Source: Opitutia bacterium (GTDB lineage: Bacteria; Verrucomicrobiota; Verrucomicrobiia; Opitutales; Opitutaceae). From it: a DNA stretch of 64,000 nucleotides. Of the stretch, positions 38,636-49,322 are shown piece after piece. Below the pieces are notes generated by a model. It made no database searches and was not told the DNA's origin. It saw only the letters and a program-made list of their open reading frames with translations. How positions within the stretch are numbered: position 1 is the first letter of the stretch; each line of letters opens with the position of its first letter. A program made the position numbers and the translations under genes. Where the stretch lies: contig JACRHT010000016.1 in assembly GCA_016217545.1 (NCBI GenBank), positions 1-64,000 on the forward strand. The letters run 5' to 3'.

Positions 38636-40333
38636 ATGTTCGAGGGCCACGACCAGTCCGTCTTCGATCTCCTCAGCGAGCGAAAGCTCGTCGAACGATC
38701 CCAGCTCGACCTCGCTTTCGAGGAGCATCGCGCCAGCGGCAAACCGCTCGCCAACGTCCTGCTCGAGCTGAATCTCGTTGAGCGCCCCGCACTCCTCGGT
38801 GCCGTGGCCGAGCACCTCGGGGCGGATTGCGCGCAGGAACTGCCGCCAAGCCTGCCCGGTGAGGCGCTCGCTCTCGTCGACGGCACGCTGGCGCGCGGCT
38901 ACGGCGTGGCGCCGCTGACGGCGGACGTCACTTCGGTTTCGCTGCTCGCCGTCGATCCGTTCAACCCGCAGCTGGTGAGCGATCTCACCTTCGCACTCGA
39001 GCGCGATGTGCGCCTCGTGGTGGCCGATCCCGAACGTATCGCTTCGCTGATCCAGCAGCACTACGGTGACGAGGATGCCTCGCTCGACCAAGTGATCGGC
39101 GAAATGCAATCGCAGCTCGACGGCACCTCAACCGACGATGCCGACATCTCCGACGCTGACCTTGAGGAAATGGCCGGCCAGACGCCGATCATTCGCTTCG
39201 TGAACCTCGTGCTCAGCCAGGCGATCCGCGACAAGGCGTCGGACATCCACTTCGAGCCGTTCGAGCACGAATTCAAGATTCGCTATCGCATCGACGGCGC
39301 GCTCTACGAAATGGCGCCGCCGCCGAAGGCTCTCGCGATGCCGATCATCTCGCGCGTGAAGGTGCTCGCGAATCTCAACATCGCAGAGCGCCGCGTGCCG
39401 CAGGACGGCCGCATCAAACTCACCGTCGCAGGTCGCGCGGTGGACTTGCGCGTCTCGACGCTGCCGACGCAATTCGGCGAGAGCGTGGTGTTGCGCGTGC
39501 TCGATCAATCCGCCGTGCAGCTGAATCTCACGCAGCTCACGATGCCGGCGCCGATCGAGGAATCGGTGCGCGAAATCATCCAGCGGCCGAACGGCATCTT
39601 CGTCGTCACCGGTCCGACCGGCTCGGGCAAGACGACGACGCTCTACAGCTGCCTGAAGGAGCTGAATTCGCCCGACGTGAAGATTCTCACCGTCGAGGAT
39701 CCGGTCGAATACGAGATCGATGGCATCATGCAGGTGCCGGTGAACTACTCCGCCGACCTCACCTTCGCGCGCGCGTTGCGGGCGTTTCTGCGTCAGGACC
39801 CGGACATCGTGATGGTCGGCGAAATCCGCGACCTAGAGACGGCGCAGATCGCGATTCAGGCTTCGCTCACGGGCCACCTCGTGCTGTCGACGCTGCACAC
39901 CAACGACGCGCCCGGCGCCGTCACGCGGCTCGTCGACATGGGCATCGAACCGTTCCTGCTCGCGTCGACACTCGAGGCCGTGCTCGCACAGCGCCTCGTG
40001 CGGCGCATCTGTCCGGACTGCCGGACGCCCTACGAGCCGAGCGACGCCGTGTTGCGGCAGGCCGGCATCGAGCGCGTGCAATTGGCCGGGCGACCGTTCT
40101 ACGAGGGCAGAGGCTGCGTCGCGTGTCACCACGGCGGCTATCGCGGGCGCTTGGGAATTTTCGAGATGCTGAAAATGACCGACGCAATGCGCGACCTCGT
40201 CGTCGCGGGCGCTTCGCTCGTGCAGCTCCGCCAGAAGGCGATCGAGCAGGGGATGCGGCCGCTGCGCGAGGCGGGCTTGGAAGCGATGCTCGCGGGCGAG
40301 ACTTCGCTCGAGGAAGTGTTGAAATACATGTGA
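38636..40333 (+). CDS. Second PilB/GspE-type assembly ATPase
   Basis: A 565-residue paralogue of the product of 35809-37524. It has an N-terminal MshEN-like domain, Walker [14 protein letters not shown] (about 328), Asp-box [15 protein letters not shown], His-box [14 protein letters not shown] and a zinc tetra-Cys element (CPDC ... CVAC). One of the two copies may serve the pilus and the other the pseudopilin-type system at 49.3-54.2 kb; sequence alone does not say which. Confidence 0.92.
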   Translation: MFEGHDQSVFDLLSERKLVERSQLDLAFEEHRASGKPLANVLLELNLVERPALLGAVAEHLGADCAQELPPSLPGEALALVDGTLARGYGVAPLTADVTSVSLLAVDPFNPQLVSDLTFALERDVRLVVADPERIASLIQQHYGDEDASLDQVIGEMQSQLDGTSTDDADISDADLEEMAGQTPIIRFVNLVLSQAIRDKASDIHFEPFEHEFKIRYRIDGALYEMAPPPKALAMPIISRVKVLANLNIAERRVPQDGRIKLTVAGRAVDLRVSTLPTQFGESVVLRVLDQSAVQLNLTQLTMPAPIEESVREIIQRPNGIFVVTGPTGSGKTTTLYSCLKELNSPDVKILTVEDPVEYEIDGIMQVPVNYSADLTFARALRAFLRQDPDIVMVGEIRDLETAQIAIQASLTGHLVLSTLHTNDAPGAVTRLVDMGIEPFLLASTLEAVLAQRLVRRICPDCRTPYEPSDAVLRQAGIERVQLAGRPFYEGRGCVACHHGGYRGRLGIFEMLKMTDAMRDLVVAGASLVQLRQKAIEQGMRPLREAGLEAMLAGETSLEEVLKYM

Positions 40334-40334
40334 C

Positions 40335-41648
40335 ATGCCGCGCTTCGCCTACACCGCCCTCGATAGTCGCGGCGCCGAGAAATCCGGCCAGCTCGATGCG
40401 GTCTCATTGGAAAGCGCCACCGCCGCGCTGAAGGCGAAGGGACTTTTCCCGATCGACGTGAGCGCGACCTCGACGTCTGCCGCGACCACCAAGGTCGAGC
40501 CGGCCGCAGCCTCGCGCAAACCCGCGGTGAAACTTCCGACCGCGCCAGCTCCCGCCAAGAAGCCCGTGCGAACGCTCGACATGGACATCCGGCTGCCGTT
40601 CGTGCGTCCGGTGGCGGCGAAGGAGCTTTCGATTTTTACGCGGCAACTGGGCACGTTGTTGAAGGCGGGCATGCCACTGTTGCGCGGTCTCGAGGTGCTC
40701 GGCCGTGCGGAGAAGAACCGTGCCTTCCGCAGGATCATCGAGGCACTCGCGGAGGATATTCGCTCTGGCGGCACGCTCTCGGAGGCGATGGCGCGGCACG
40801 CGCAGGTCTTTGACCGGCTTTACGTGAACATGATCAAGGCCGGCGAGGCGGGCGGTGTGCTCGATGTGGTGCTCGATCGTTTGGCCAAGTTTCAGGAGAA
40901 GAGCTTGCAGCTGCGCGGCAAGGTGAAGGCGGCGATGGTTTACCCGCTGATCGTGATGACCGTCGCCGTGCTGATTCTCGCGGGTCTGCTCGTGTTCGTC
41001 GTGCCGAAGTTCAAGCAGATCTTCGCCGACCTGCTGAAGGGCGCGCCGTTGCCGCCGCTCACGCAGGCCGTGCTCGCGGCGAGCGAGGCGGTGCGGTCGC
41101 ACTACCTCGTAGCGTTCGCGCTGCTCGTGGGGCTGTGGGTGGCGTTCAAGGCGTTCAAGAAGACGCCGCGCGGTGCGCAGCTGATCGACGGCTGGGTGGT
41201 GCGCGCCCCGATCTTCGGCGAACTCATCATGAAATCGCTCGTGGCCCGCTTCACGCGCACGCTCGGCACGCTGCTGTCGAGTGGCGTGCCGATCCTGCAG
41301 GCGATCACGATCACACGCGACACGACCGGCAACGCGCGGGTGGCAGCGGCGCTCGATGTCGTGCATGACCGGGTGAAGGAGGGCGACCCGGTGGCGAAGC
41401 CGCTGGAGAGCACGCAGGTCTTTCCAGCGATGGTCGCGAGCATGATCGAGGTCGGCGAGCACACCGGGCAATTGCCCGATATGCTCAACAAGGTGGCCGA
41501 CATCTACGACGAAGAGGTCGACACGGCGGTCGCGGGACTGAGTTCGTTGATCGAGCCGCTGCTGATCGTCTTTCTGGCGCTCGTGGTCGGCACGATTGTC
41601 ATCGCGCTGTTCCTGCCGATCATCCGGATCGTGCAGCTGCTGACGTGA
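40335..41648 (+). CDS. pilC: Type IV pilus platform protein PilC/GspF
   Basis: Inner-membrane platform on which the assembly and retraction ATPases act. 437 residues with two T2SSF domains, marked by FTRQLGTLLKAGMPLLRGLE (about 98-117) and FTRTLGTLLSSGVPILQAI (about 305-323), and three membrane helices, the last near the C-terminus. An Ala/Lys-rich linker of about 40 residues follows the N-terminal segment. It starts 1 bp after the second pilB. Confidence 0.94.
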   Translation: MPRFAYTALDSRGAEKSGQLDAVSLESATAALKAKGLFPIDVSATSTSAATTKVEPAAASRKPAVKLPTAPAPAKKPVRTLDMDIRLPFVRPVAAKELSIFTRQLGTLLKAGMPLLRGLEVLGRAEKNRAFRRIIEALAEDIRSGGTLSEAMARHAQVFDRLYVNMIKAGEAGGVLDVVLDRLAKFQEKSLQLRGKVKAAMVYPLIVMTVAVLILAGLLVFVVPKFKQIFADLLKGAPLPPLTQAVLAASEAVRSHYLVAFALLVGLWVAFKAFKKTPRGAQLIDGWVVRAPIFGELIMKSLVARFTRTLGTLLSSGVPILQAITITRDTTGNARVAAALDVVHDRVKEGDPVAKPLESTQVFPAMVASMIEVGEHTGQLPDMLNKVADIYDEEVDTAVAGLSSLIEPLLIVFLALVVGTIVIALFLPIIRIVQLLT

Positions 41649-41649
41649 G

Positions 41650-41739
41650 GAGCGATCAGCGCAAAGCTGTCAGCTTTCAGCTCAGGCCGCCTGGCGCCGG
41701 AGACTCAGCTGATCGCTGACGACTGATCGCTGACCGCGG
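41650..41739. repeat. Word repeat (CTGATCGCTGA) between convergent genes
   Basis: Copies of AGCGATCAGC, CTGATCGCTGACGACTGATC and CTGTCAGCTTTCAGCTC crowd the gap between pilC and the YhaM-like gene. On the minus strand TCAGCGATCAG occurs twice in tandem inside the coding sequence and encodes the last residues, AVSDQSSAIS. The class resembles the repeat at 49988-50020. Confidence 0.75.
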
Positions 41740-42730
41740 TCCTTGGCTTCGTCAGCAGCAGCTGCGAGTTCAGGCCGAAGTGTTTCTCGGAAAACTCCTC
41801 GGGAGGATTCTCGCCGGCGTTTCGGAGGAGGCGTTGCACCATGCCCATCTTGGCGTCGAGGTCGTCGACCTTGGCGACGAAGACGGCTTCGGGGGTCGCG
41901 GCGATGACGGCCGCGCCCCACTCGAGTTCGCCTTGGTGTGAGAGCACGATGTGTTCGAGTCGCTCGAGCAGATCGGAGGCGAGTTTGCACTTCATGCCGG
42001 CTTTGCGGACGAGTTGGTAGCCGAGGACGACGTGGCCTTGGAGGAGGCCGCGGCGGCTCTTCGAGGTGACGAGGTCGCCTTGGTATTCGATGACTTTGCC
42101 GGTGTCGTGCACGAGCACACCGGCCATCGCGAGGTCAGCGTTCACTTCGGGATAGAGCGGCAGCAGCGCACGGGCGGCGCGGGCCATGTGCGTCGTGTGC
42201 TCGAGCAGGCCGTGGCGGTAGGCGTGGTGCATCGCGACGGCGGCGGGGGCGACGCGGAATTGCTCGCCGATGTCGTCGAAGACGGCCTGCACGGTCGCGC
42301 GGATTTCCGGGTGTTGGATCGAGGCGATGTGCTGCTGGAACTCGGTCCAAAGAGCTTCGGCGTCCTCGGGAGCGGTCTCGACGAGATTGGCGAGGACGGT
42401 GGAACCGGCGAGTTGGTCGGTGGAGATGGCTTCGGCGCGGAGCAGTTTCGGCGAGAACGCGTCGCGGTAGTAGTCGACCTCGGCCTCGACGCGGACCACG
42501 CCGCCGTCGCGGGTGGCAGAGAACAGTGCGAAGGCGGGCGCATCGCCCCAGACGTTGACGGAGAAGCTGCCCGTCTTGTCGCCGAGTTCGACGGAGAGGA
42601 AGGGGTTGCCGTTTTTGGCGGTCTTGGTCGTCACGCGGCGCACGAGCAGCACGCTGGCGAAGGTGTCGGAGCCGTTTTTGTCGAGCGCCTTGATGTCGCG
42701 CACGCAGAGCAGGGACGAGATGTCGGCCAT
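41705..42730 (-). CDS. YhaM-like 3'-5' exoribonuclease (OB + HD domains)
   Basis: Nuclease-type protein with an N-terminal OB fold (about 15-95; SFSVNVWGDAPAF) and an HD domain (about 150-300) with HHAYRHGLLEHTTHM and VHDTGKVIEYQGD, the YhaM/KapD order. ATG 42730 gives 341 residues. The final ten residues are encoded by a tandem word repeat. Open frame upstream to 42928 runs through another word repeat and is unlikely to be coding. Confidence 0.85.
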   Translation of the reverse strand: MADISSLLCVRDIKALDKNGSDTFASVLLVRRVTTKTAKNGNPFLSVELGDKTGSFSVNVWGDAPAFALFSATRDGGVVRVEAEVDYYRDAFSPKLLRAEAISTDQLAGSTVLANLVETAPEDAEALWTEFQQHIASIQHPEIRATVQAVFDDIGEQFRVAPAAVAMHHAYRHGLLEHTTHMARAARALLPLYPEVNADLAMAGVLVHDTGKVIEYQGDLVTSKSRRGLLQGHVVLGYQLVRKAGMKCKLASDLLERLEHIVLSHQGELEWGAAVIAATPEAVFVAKVDDLDAKMGMVQRLLRNAGENPPEEFSEKHFGLNSQLLLTKPRTAVSDQSSAIS

Positions 42731-42814
42731 GGGGAAACTCCAGCGAGGATGCGGTGGGTTGGCCATACTGATTTCGAGTTCGCTGGTCTCAGCGGTGGCG
42801 AAGGGGGATGTTTC

Positions 42815-42906
42815 AGGTGACAAGTTTCCAAGTAACAAGAGGCGAACCGAGGGGCGGGGTGTTCGTCCGGCTCCCGGGCACTTGTTCCTTGCTACTTGCT
42901 CCTTCG
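42815..42906. repeat. Word repeats (ACAAG / CTTGTTCC) in a divergent gap
   Basis: The left part has GACAAGTTTCCAAGTAACAA and the right part has ACTTGTTCCTTGCTACTTGC, which are approximate reverse complements about 40 bp apart. They sit between two divergent genes, so they could fold or act on both promoters. Confidence 0.65.
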
Positions 42907-42926
42907 GCCCTTGGAACAAGGGCGTC

Positions 42927-43511
42927 ATGGAGCTGAATCTTCATCCTCTCGCCACGAAGTGCTGTGTGTCCGGCCGCGAATTTGCCGAGGGCGACCGTGT
43001 CGTGTGCTATCTCGTGCGCGAGGCCGACGGTTTGACGGGGCGCCGTGACGCGCTCGAGAGCGAGGCCGCGAGCATGCAGGCGCCGGCGGAGATTTTCTGT
43101 CGCTGGGTGATCAGCTACAAGCCGCGCAAAGCGGGCGAGAATGCCGATCGCAACCTGAAGATGACGGCGGAGAATCTGTTCGTGACGCTGGCGGATCCGA
43201 CGAACCCGCCGGACGAGACGAACACGCCGCTGCTGCAATTCCTCGCGCTCATGCTGGAGCGGAAAAAGATCCTGAAGCCGCGCGGGCAGACGCCGGATCG
43301 CGCGCGGAATGTTTTCGAGCACGCGCGCTCGCATCAGATGTATGAGATTCCGGTCGGCGACCTGAACGCGGAGTTTTTCCAGAAGATCCAAGGCCAGCTC
43401 GACGTGCTGGTCGGCTCGCCAAAGAAGAAGGCTGATCCTGCTCCGGTTTCCGCTCCCGCGTCGCCGAATGCGGGCGACGCACCGGCTTCGGATGCGTCAG
43501 CGCAGAGCTAA
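42927..43511 (+). CDS. Conserved-looking hypothetical protein with Cys-rich N-terminus
   Basis: A 194-residue cytosolic protein. The N-terminus reads KCCVSGREFAEGDRVVCYLV, with a later FCRWVISYK, which could bind a metal in a treble-clef-like way. The middle part includes ALMLERKKILKPRGQ and the tail is Ala/Pro/Ser-rich. I recall similar proteins in planctomycetes and verrucomicrobia without a function. Its TAA stop interlocks with the TAG stop of the convergent next gene (CTAA, 43508-43511). Confidence 0.8.
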   Translation: MELNLHPLATKCCVSGREFAEGDRVVCYLVREADGLTGRRDALESEAASMQAPAEIFCRWVISYKPRKAGENADRNLKMTAENLFVTLADPTNPPDETNTPLLQFLALMLERKKILKPRGQTPDRARNVFEHARSHQMYEIPVGDLNAEFFQKIQGQLDVLVGSPKKKADPAPVSAPASPNAGDAPASDASAQS

Positions 43512-43996
43512 GGCTTCAACTCGACGCGCGGTGGTGCAGCGTGCTGCGCCGATCTTCTTGGCGGAGCGTAGCTGGTGGTCTTCGTGGCGATGGCCCAGAG
43601 CTGGCGGAGCGTGGCATGAGTCTCGGCGGACACGATGTAGTCGCCCTCGGTGAAGCGAACCTTGTTGTCGTGGGTGAGTGCCACCGAACAGAGGAGTTGG
43701 TTTTTCGAATAGAGCTTCAGCACGTAGTCGCTAGCGCAGAAACAGCGGGCATCGGGCTTGGCTTGGTCGGTGGCGAGAGCGGCGTCGAATGCGTCGAGCC
43801 AGGCGCGCTCTGTGACGAAGATCTTTGGCGCACCAAATTCGAAGACAGCGAGATCGGCTTGGCGGCAGCGGCCTGCGAGCGTCGCATAGCTTTCAGTCGG
43901 CCATCCGAGGGGAGGCGGTTTCGTTCTGGCAACATCTCCGGCTCGGAGTGCGACGGTCAACGCGGCGACGATCGTGGCGAGAAAGACGAAACGCAT
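43508..43996 (-). CDS. Small secreted protein of unknown function
   Basis: A 162-residue product with a signal peptide (RFVFLATIVAALTVALRAG). The mature part has three Cys (GRCRQADL, ARCFCASDY) and YVLKLYSKNQLLCSVALTHD, suggesting a compact mixed alpha/beta domain. ATG 43996 preferred; the frame is open to 44065. It lies downstream of, and is probably separated by a terminator from, the gene at 44118-45878. Confidence 0.75.
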   Translation of the reverse strand: MRFVFLATIVAALTVALRAGDVARTKPPPLGWPTESYATLAGRCRQADLAVFEFGAPKIFVTERAWLDAFDAALATDQAKPDARCFCASDYVLKLYSKNQLLCSVALTHDNKVRFTEGDYIVSAETHATLRQLWAIATKTTSYAPPRRSAQHAAPPRVELKP

Positions 43997-44063
43997 GGGG
44001 AGAGAGTCGACGTTGGCCCGGCGCCGAGCGGAGCGCAGGCTCGCGAGTCGCGGCGATGCGCGC

Positions 44064-44094
44064 AAAAGAAAAAGCCCGCGGGTTCCGCGGGCTT
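44064..44094 (-). terminator. Rho-independent terminator after 44118-45878
   Basis: A 10-bp stem AAGCCCGCGG / CCGCGGGCTT with a GTT loop is followed on the minus strand by TTTTTCTTTT. It is 24 bp past the stop of the 586-residue gene. Confidence 0.87.
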
Positions 44095-44117
44095 GGCATT
44101 GCAGCTTGTTCGACGCG

Positions 44118-45878
44118 TCAGGCTCCGACGAGCGTGACGTCCGGCTCGAAGGCGACTTGCAGGCGATAGACCTGGCCCGGGCGCATGATCAGCGGGTGAT
44201 CGCGCACGAAGTTCTGCACGTAGTGCAGCTTGCCGTAGTTCGTCTTGAACTTCGGGTCGGCGGTCACGACCTCGGTCTCCTGCCACGCGGCGTGGAAGTC
44301 GTCCTTGATCACCTGGCAGCGGTGGCCGGCCGGTCCGAGGATCGGGGAGGTGTCGAGGCGGTATTTCGAGTGCGGCGTGCCGATGACGAGGCAGAGGCGG
44401 AATTTGTCGAGCTGCACCTGGTTCTTCACCGTGTAGGCGAACTCGGCGGAGATCTTGTTGCCGGAGAAATTCCACTGCACCTTCACGTTGCCGATGCCGC
44501 GGACGAGTTCTTCCTTCGTGTTGATCAGCTCGGGCTGCTCGTAGCGGAAGAAGAATGAGTTCTTCAGGCCGAGGCCGGTGACGCACTTCTGACCGTAGAA
44601 GGACGGCAGCGTCACGTTTTCGCCGAACGTCAGCTCAGGCTGCATGATCGGCAGGTAAACGTTGTTCGGCCAGTCGAAGACGCCGGGCGAGTGCGGGAAG
44701 GCGAGGCTGTCGGCCGTGGCGTTGCCGCCGGAGCTGACGAGCGGGAGCTGGAATTGCAGGCCGGACTCGGCGTCGCGGTAGAGGAAGAGGCCCTGCTCCT
44801 TGCGGTTCGACTTGTCGAAGATGACGAAGCGACCGGTTGTCTTCACGGGCTCGGCTTTGCCGGACTCCATCGTCATGTTGACGACCTTCGCGAGACGCGA
44901 CCACTGGCAGAGGTAGCGCGCGGCGTCGAAGTTGGCCATGCGCGTGGTGTGCGTGGCGTAGGTCGTGCGCTCTTCGTCGCGGACGTCGAGGTAGCCGTGT
45001 TCTTGGTCGAGATAAGTCTGGAAGAAGAAATAGAACAGGCGGCGCAGGATGTCGAAATACTTGGGCTTCTGGTCTTCGGGTATCCAGCCGTCGCGGAGGC
45101 CCTGGAGGAGAAGGCTGATGCAGTGCATCTGGCCGTAGGCGCCGGCCGCCTTGCCGTAGGCCCAGCCGAGACCGTCCGCGCGGACGAGGTCGGGCATGAG
45201 CTTGATGTATTTCTCGGCGTAGGTGCGGAGGGTGGGGAGCTTGCGCTCGCGGAGAGCGGAGTTGGCGTGGAGCTGCAGCGCGGAGCGGACGAACACCAGC
45301 GTCATCACGCCGTAGAGATTGAAGTGTCCGCCGATGCCGGGCTCGGCGTCGTCGAAGAAACCATTGGAGCTGGTCTGCTCGATGCGCTCGACCATGCGCT
45401 CGATGAGGCGCGAGGTTTCGTCCTTCTTGGAGAGACCGAGCGAGAAGCGGCAGACGGCCTTGGCGACGTTAAAGGCCTGCCAGTAATTGTCGTAGTCGCT
45501 GCGGTGGAGGAGCTGCTTGTCGAGGCGCTGGCGGGTCTCGTCGACGAGGCGCTCCCAAACGGGATTGCGCTCCTTGGACGGGCCGAAGCAGAGGAGGCCG
45601 AGGGCGGCGTAGGCGAGGCCGTTTTCGCCGGCGGGCTCGGTGAAGGCCTGCGCAGTGATGCAGCGGGCGGCGAGGTCGATGAGGTCGTGACCCTTGAGCG
45701 TGGTCTCGCCGGTGGCGCGATAATACTCGCCGAGGGCGTAGGCGACGTGGCCGGGTTCGTCGGAGCGGGGATTCTCGCCGGCGATCGCGGTGATGGTGCC
45801 GTCGGCGTTGATCGAGTCGAGGTTATGGCCGAGCATCGAGCGGGCCATGTCGAGACATTGCTCGGAAAAGCTATTCAT
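44118..45878 (-). CDS. Large hypothetical protein, possible alpha/alpha-barrel
   Basis: A 586-residue protein without signal peptide or membrane helix. The first 350 residues are helix-rich with repeating patterns such as GLAYAALGLLCFG and GQMHCISLLLQGLRDGW that suggest an (alpha/alpha)6 toroid, as in some polysaccharide lyases and DUF2264-like proteins. The last 230 residues look beta-rich. Family not identified and no catalytic residues assigned. It starts 77 bp downstream of the second rho and ends at a strong terminator. Confidence 0.75.
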   Translation of the reverse strand: MNSFSEQCLDMARSMLGHNLDSINADGTITAIAGENPRSDEPGHVAYALGEYYRATGETTLKGHDLIDLAARCITAQAFTEPAGENGLAYAALGLLCFGPSKERNPVWERLVDETRQRLDKQLLHRSDYDNYWQAFNVAKAVCRFSLGLSKKDETSRLIERMVERIEQTSSNGFFDDAEPGIGGHFNLYGVMTLVFVRSALQLHANSALRERKLPTLRTYAEKYIKLMPDLVRADGLGWAYGKAAGAYGQMHCISLLLQGLRDGWIPEDQKPKYFDILRRLFYFFFQTYLDQEHGYLDVRDEERTTYATHTTRMANFDAARYLCQWSRLAKVVNMTMESGKAEPVKTTGRFVIFDKSNRKEQGLFLYRDAESGLQFQLPLVSSGGNATADSLAFPHSPGVFDWPNNVYLPIMQPELTFGENVTLPSFYGQKCVTGLGLKNSFFFRYEQPELINTKEELVRGIGNVKVQWNFSGNKISAEFAYTVKNQVQLDKFRLCLVIGTPHSKYRLDTSPILGPAGHRCQVIKDDFHAAWQETEVVTADPKFKTNYGKLHYVQNFVRDHPLIMRPGQVYRLQVAFEPDVTLVGA

Positions 45879-45955
45879 TCAGGAAGCGGGCAGATTGGTT
45901 GGGTTAGGAGAGGTGCGGCAAGGTCGGATTTGCGTCGTGACGTGAACGTCGCGGC

Positions 45956-47143
45956 TTACCTTGCGATGAGCTTGAGGAATTCGGCGTTGTTCTTGGTTTT
46001 CGAGAGACGCGCGACCATCGTGTCGGTGGCCTCCTCGATTTTTTGCTGAACGAGCGCGCGGCGGAAGAAGTGAATGCCTTCGAGGGCTTTCGGGTCGAGC
46101 AGGAGTTCTTCCTTGCGGGTGCCGGAGGATTGGACGTTCACGGCGGGCCAGATGCGCATCTCGGCGGCCTTGCGGTCGAGGACGAGCTCCATGTTGCCGG
46201 TGCCCTTGAACTCCTGGAAAATCACGTCGTCCATGCGGGAGCCGGTTTCGACGAGGATGGACGCTATGATCGTGAGCGAGCCGCCGTCTTCGGTGTTGCG
46301 GGCGGAGGCGAAGAGCTGGCGCGGTTTCTCGAGCGCACGGACATCCAAGCCGCCCGAGCCGGTGCGGCCGGAGTTGCGCTGGGTGTTGTAGGCGCGGGAG
46401 AGACGGGTGAGGGAGTCGACGAAGAGCACGACGTCCTTGCCGGCTTCGACGAGACGCTTGGCGCGCTCGATGCAGAGTTCGGCAATGCGGATGTGGTTCT
46501 CGACGGACTCGTCGTTGGACGACGCCCAGACTTCGGCCGGGACGCTGCGCTTGAAATCGGTGACTTCCTCGGGGCGTTCGTCGACGAGGAGGATCATGGC
46601 GTGACACTCGGGATGATTCTCGAGGACGCCGAGGGCCATGTCGCGGAGGAAGGTGGTCTTGCCCGTGCGGGGCGGTGCGACGATGAGGCCGCGCGTGCCC
46701 TTGCCGATGGGGCAGAAGAGGTCGACGACGCGCGTGGTCATGCGGCCGTCCTTCAGCTCGAGCTTCAGGTGCTCGTTGGGGGTGATCGTGAGGAGATTGG
46801 CGAATTCGACGACGCGGCGGCGCGCCTCAAGGTCCATACTGTCGACTTTCTCGATGAAGCGGACCTTCGGATTGGGGAAACGCGGATCGGGCGTGGCCTG
46901 CGCGGTGATCATCGAGCCCTGGCCGAGCTTGAAGCGGCGGATGAGTTCGCGCGGCACGAAAGGATCGGTCGGGCGCCGCTTGCCGAAGCGAGCGAGGTCG
47001 AGCAGCTGGCCGTTACGGCTGTTGTCGAGGTCGAGGATGCCTTCGACGCGAATTGAATTGTCCGGCTGTTGCGGGGGCTGCGCGGCCGGATTCTGTTCGG
47101 AAGCCTGCGACGCGGGTGCGTCGGGCTGTTGATCTTTTTCCAT
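45956..47143 (-). CDS. Second Rho-type termination factor, short form
   Basis: A Rho paralogue of 395 residues (ATG 47143) with only a 30-residue Gln/Pro/Ala-rich leader and no clear Rho_N helical subdomain. The RNA-binding part starts near residue 30 (SIRVEGILDLD). The ATPase has Walker [12 protein letters not shown] (about 159), Walker [14 protein letters not shown], and GTRKEELLLDPKAL near the C-terminus, so the catalytic residues are intact. It is divergent from acs. Confidence 0.92.
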   Translation of the reverse strand: MEKDQQPDAPASQASEQNPAAQPPQQPDNSIRVEGILDLDNSRNGQLLDLARFGKRRPTDPFVPRELIRRFKLGQGSMITAQATPDPRFPNPKVRFIEKVDSMDLEARRRVVEFANLLTITPNEHLKLELKDGRMTTRVVDLFCPIGKGTRGLIVAPPRTGKTTFLRDMALGVLENHPECHAMILLVDERPEEVTDFKRSVPAEVWASSNDESVENHIRIAELCIERAKRLVEAGKDVVLFVDSLTRLSRAYNTQRNSGRTGSGGLDVRALEKPRQLFASARNTEDGGSLTIIASILVETGSRMDDVIFQEFKGTGNMELVLDRKAAEMRIWPAVNVQSSGTRKEELLLDPKALEGIHFFRRALVQQKIEEATDTMVARLSKTKNNAEFLKLIAR

Positions 47144-47241
47144 AGCAAAACGGGGAGTTCGGAGCTGCCGAGACTTGACCGCTAAATCCGTGGGAGCCAT
47201 TTACTCCCTTCGTCGCTTCAACCCCAAAAGAGGAGAAACAA

Positions 47242-49203
<1,962 letters not shown>

Positions 49204-49204
49204 G

Positions 49205-49230
49205 GTAGAGGCCGTTGCCCTCAACGGCCC
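49205..49230. repeat. GTAG-type REP palindrome after acs
   Basis: Reads GTAGAGGCCGTTGCCCTCAA onward on the plus strand, with stem GGCCGTT / AACGGCC. The GTAG foot starts one base after the acs stop. Same family as 60939-60964. Confidence 0.85.
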
Positions 49231-49254
49231 TTCGCTCCGCAACACTTCGCTGAC

Positions 49255-49286
49255 AAAGGCGCGCCCAAACCGGCGCGCCTTTTTTC
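49255..49286 (+). terminator. Rho-independent terminator of acs
   Basis: Stem AAAGGCGCGCC with GGCGCGCCTTT, a 6-base loop (CAAACC) and six T. It lies 52 bp after the acs stop, beyond the REP element. Confidence 0.9.
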
Positions 49287-49322
49287 TGTTCACCCGCGAG
49301 ACGAACCGCAGAGTGGGGCCCC

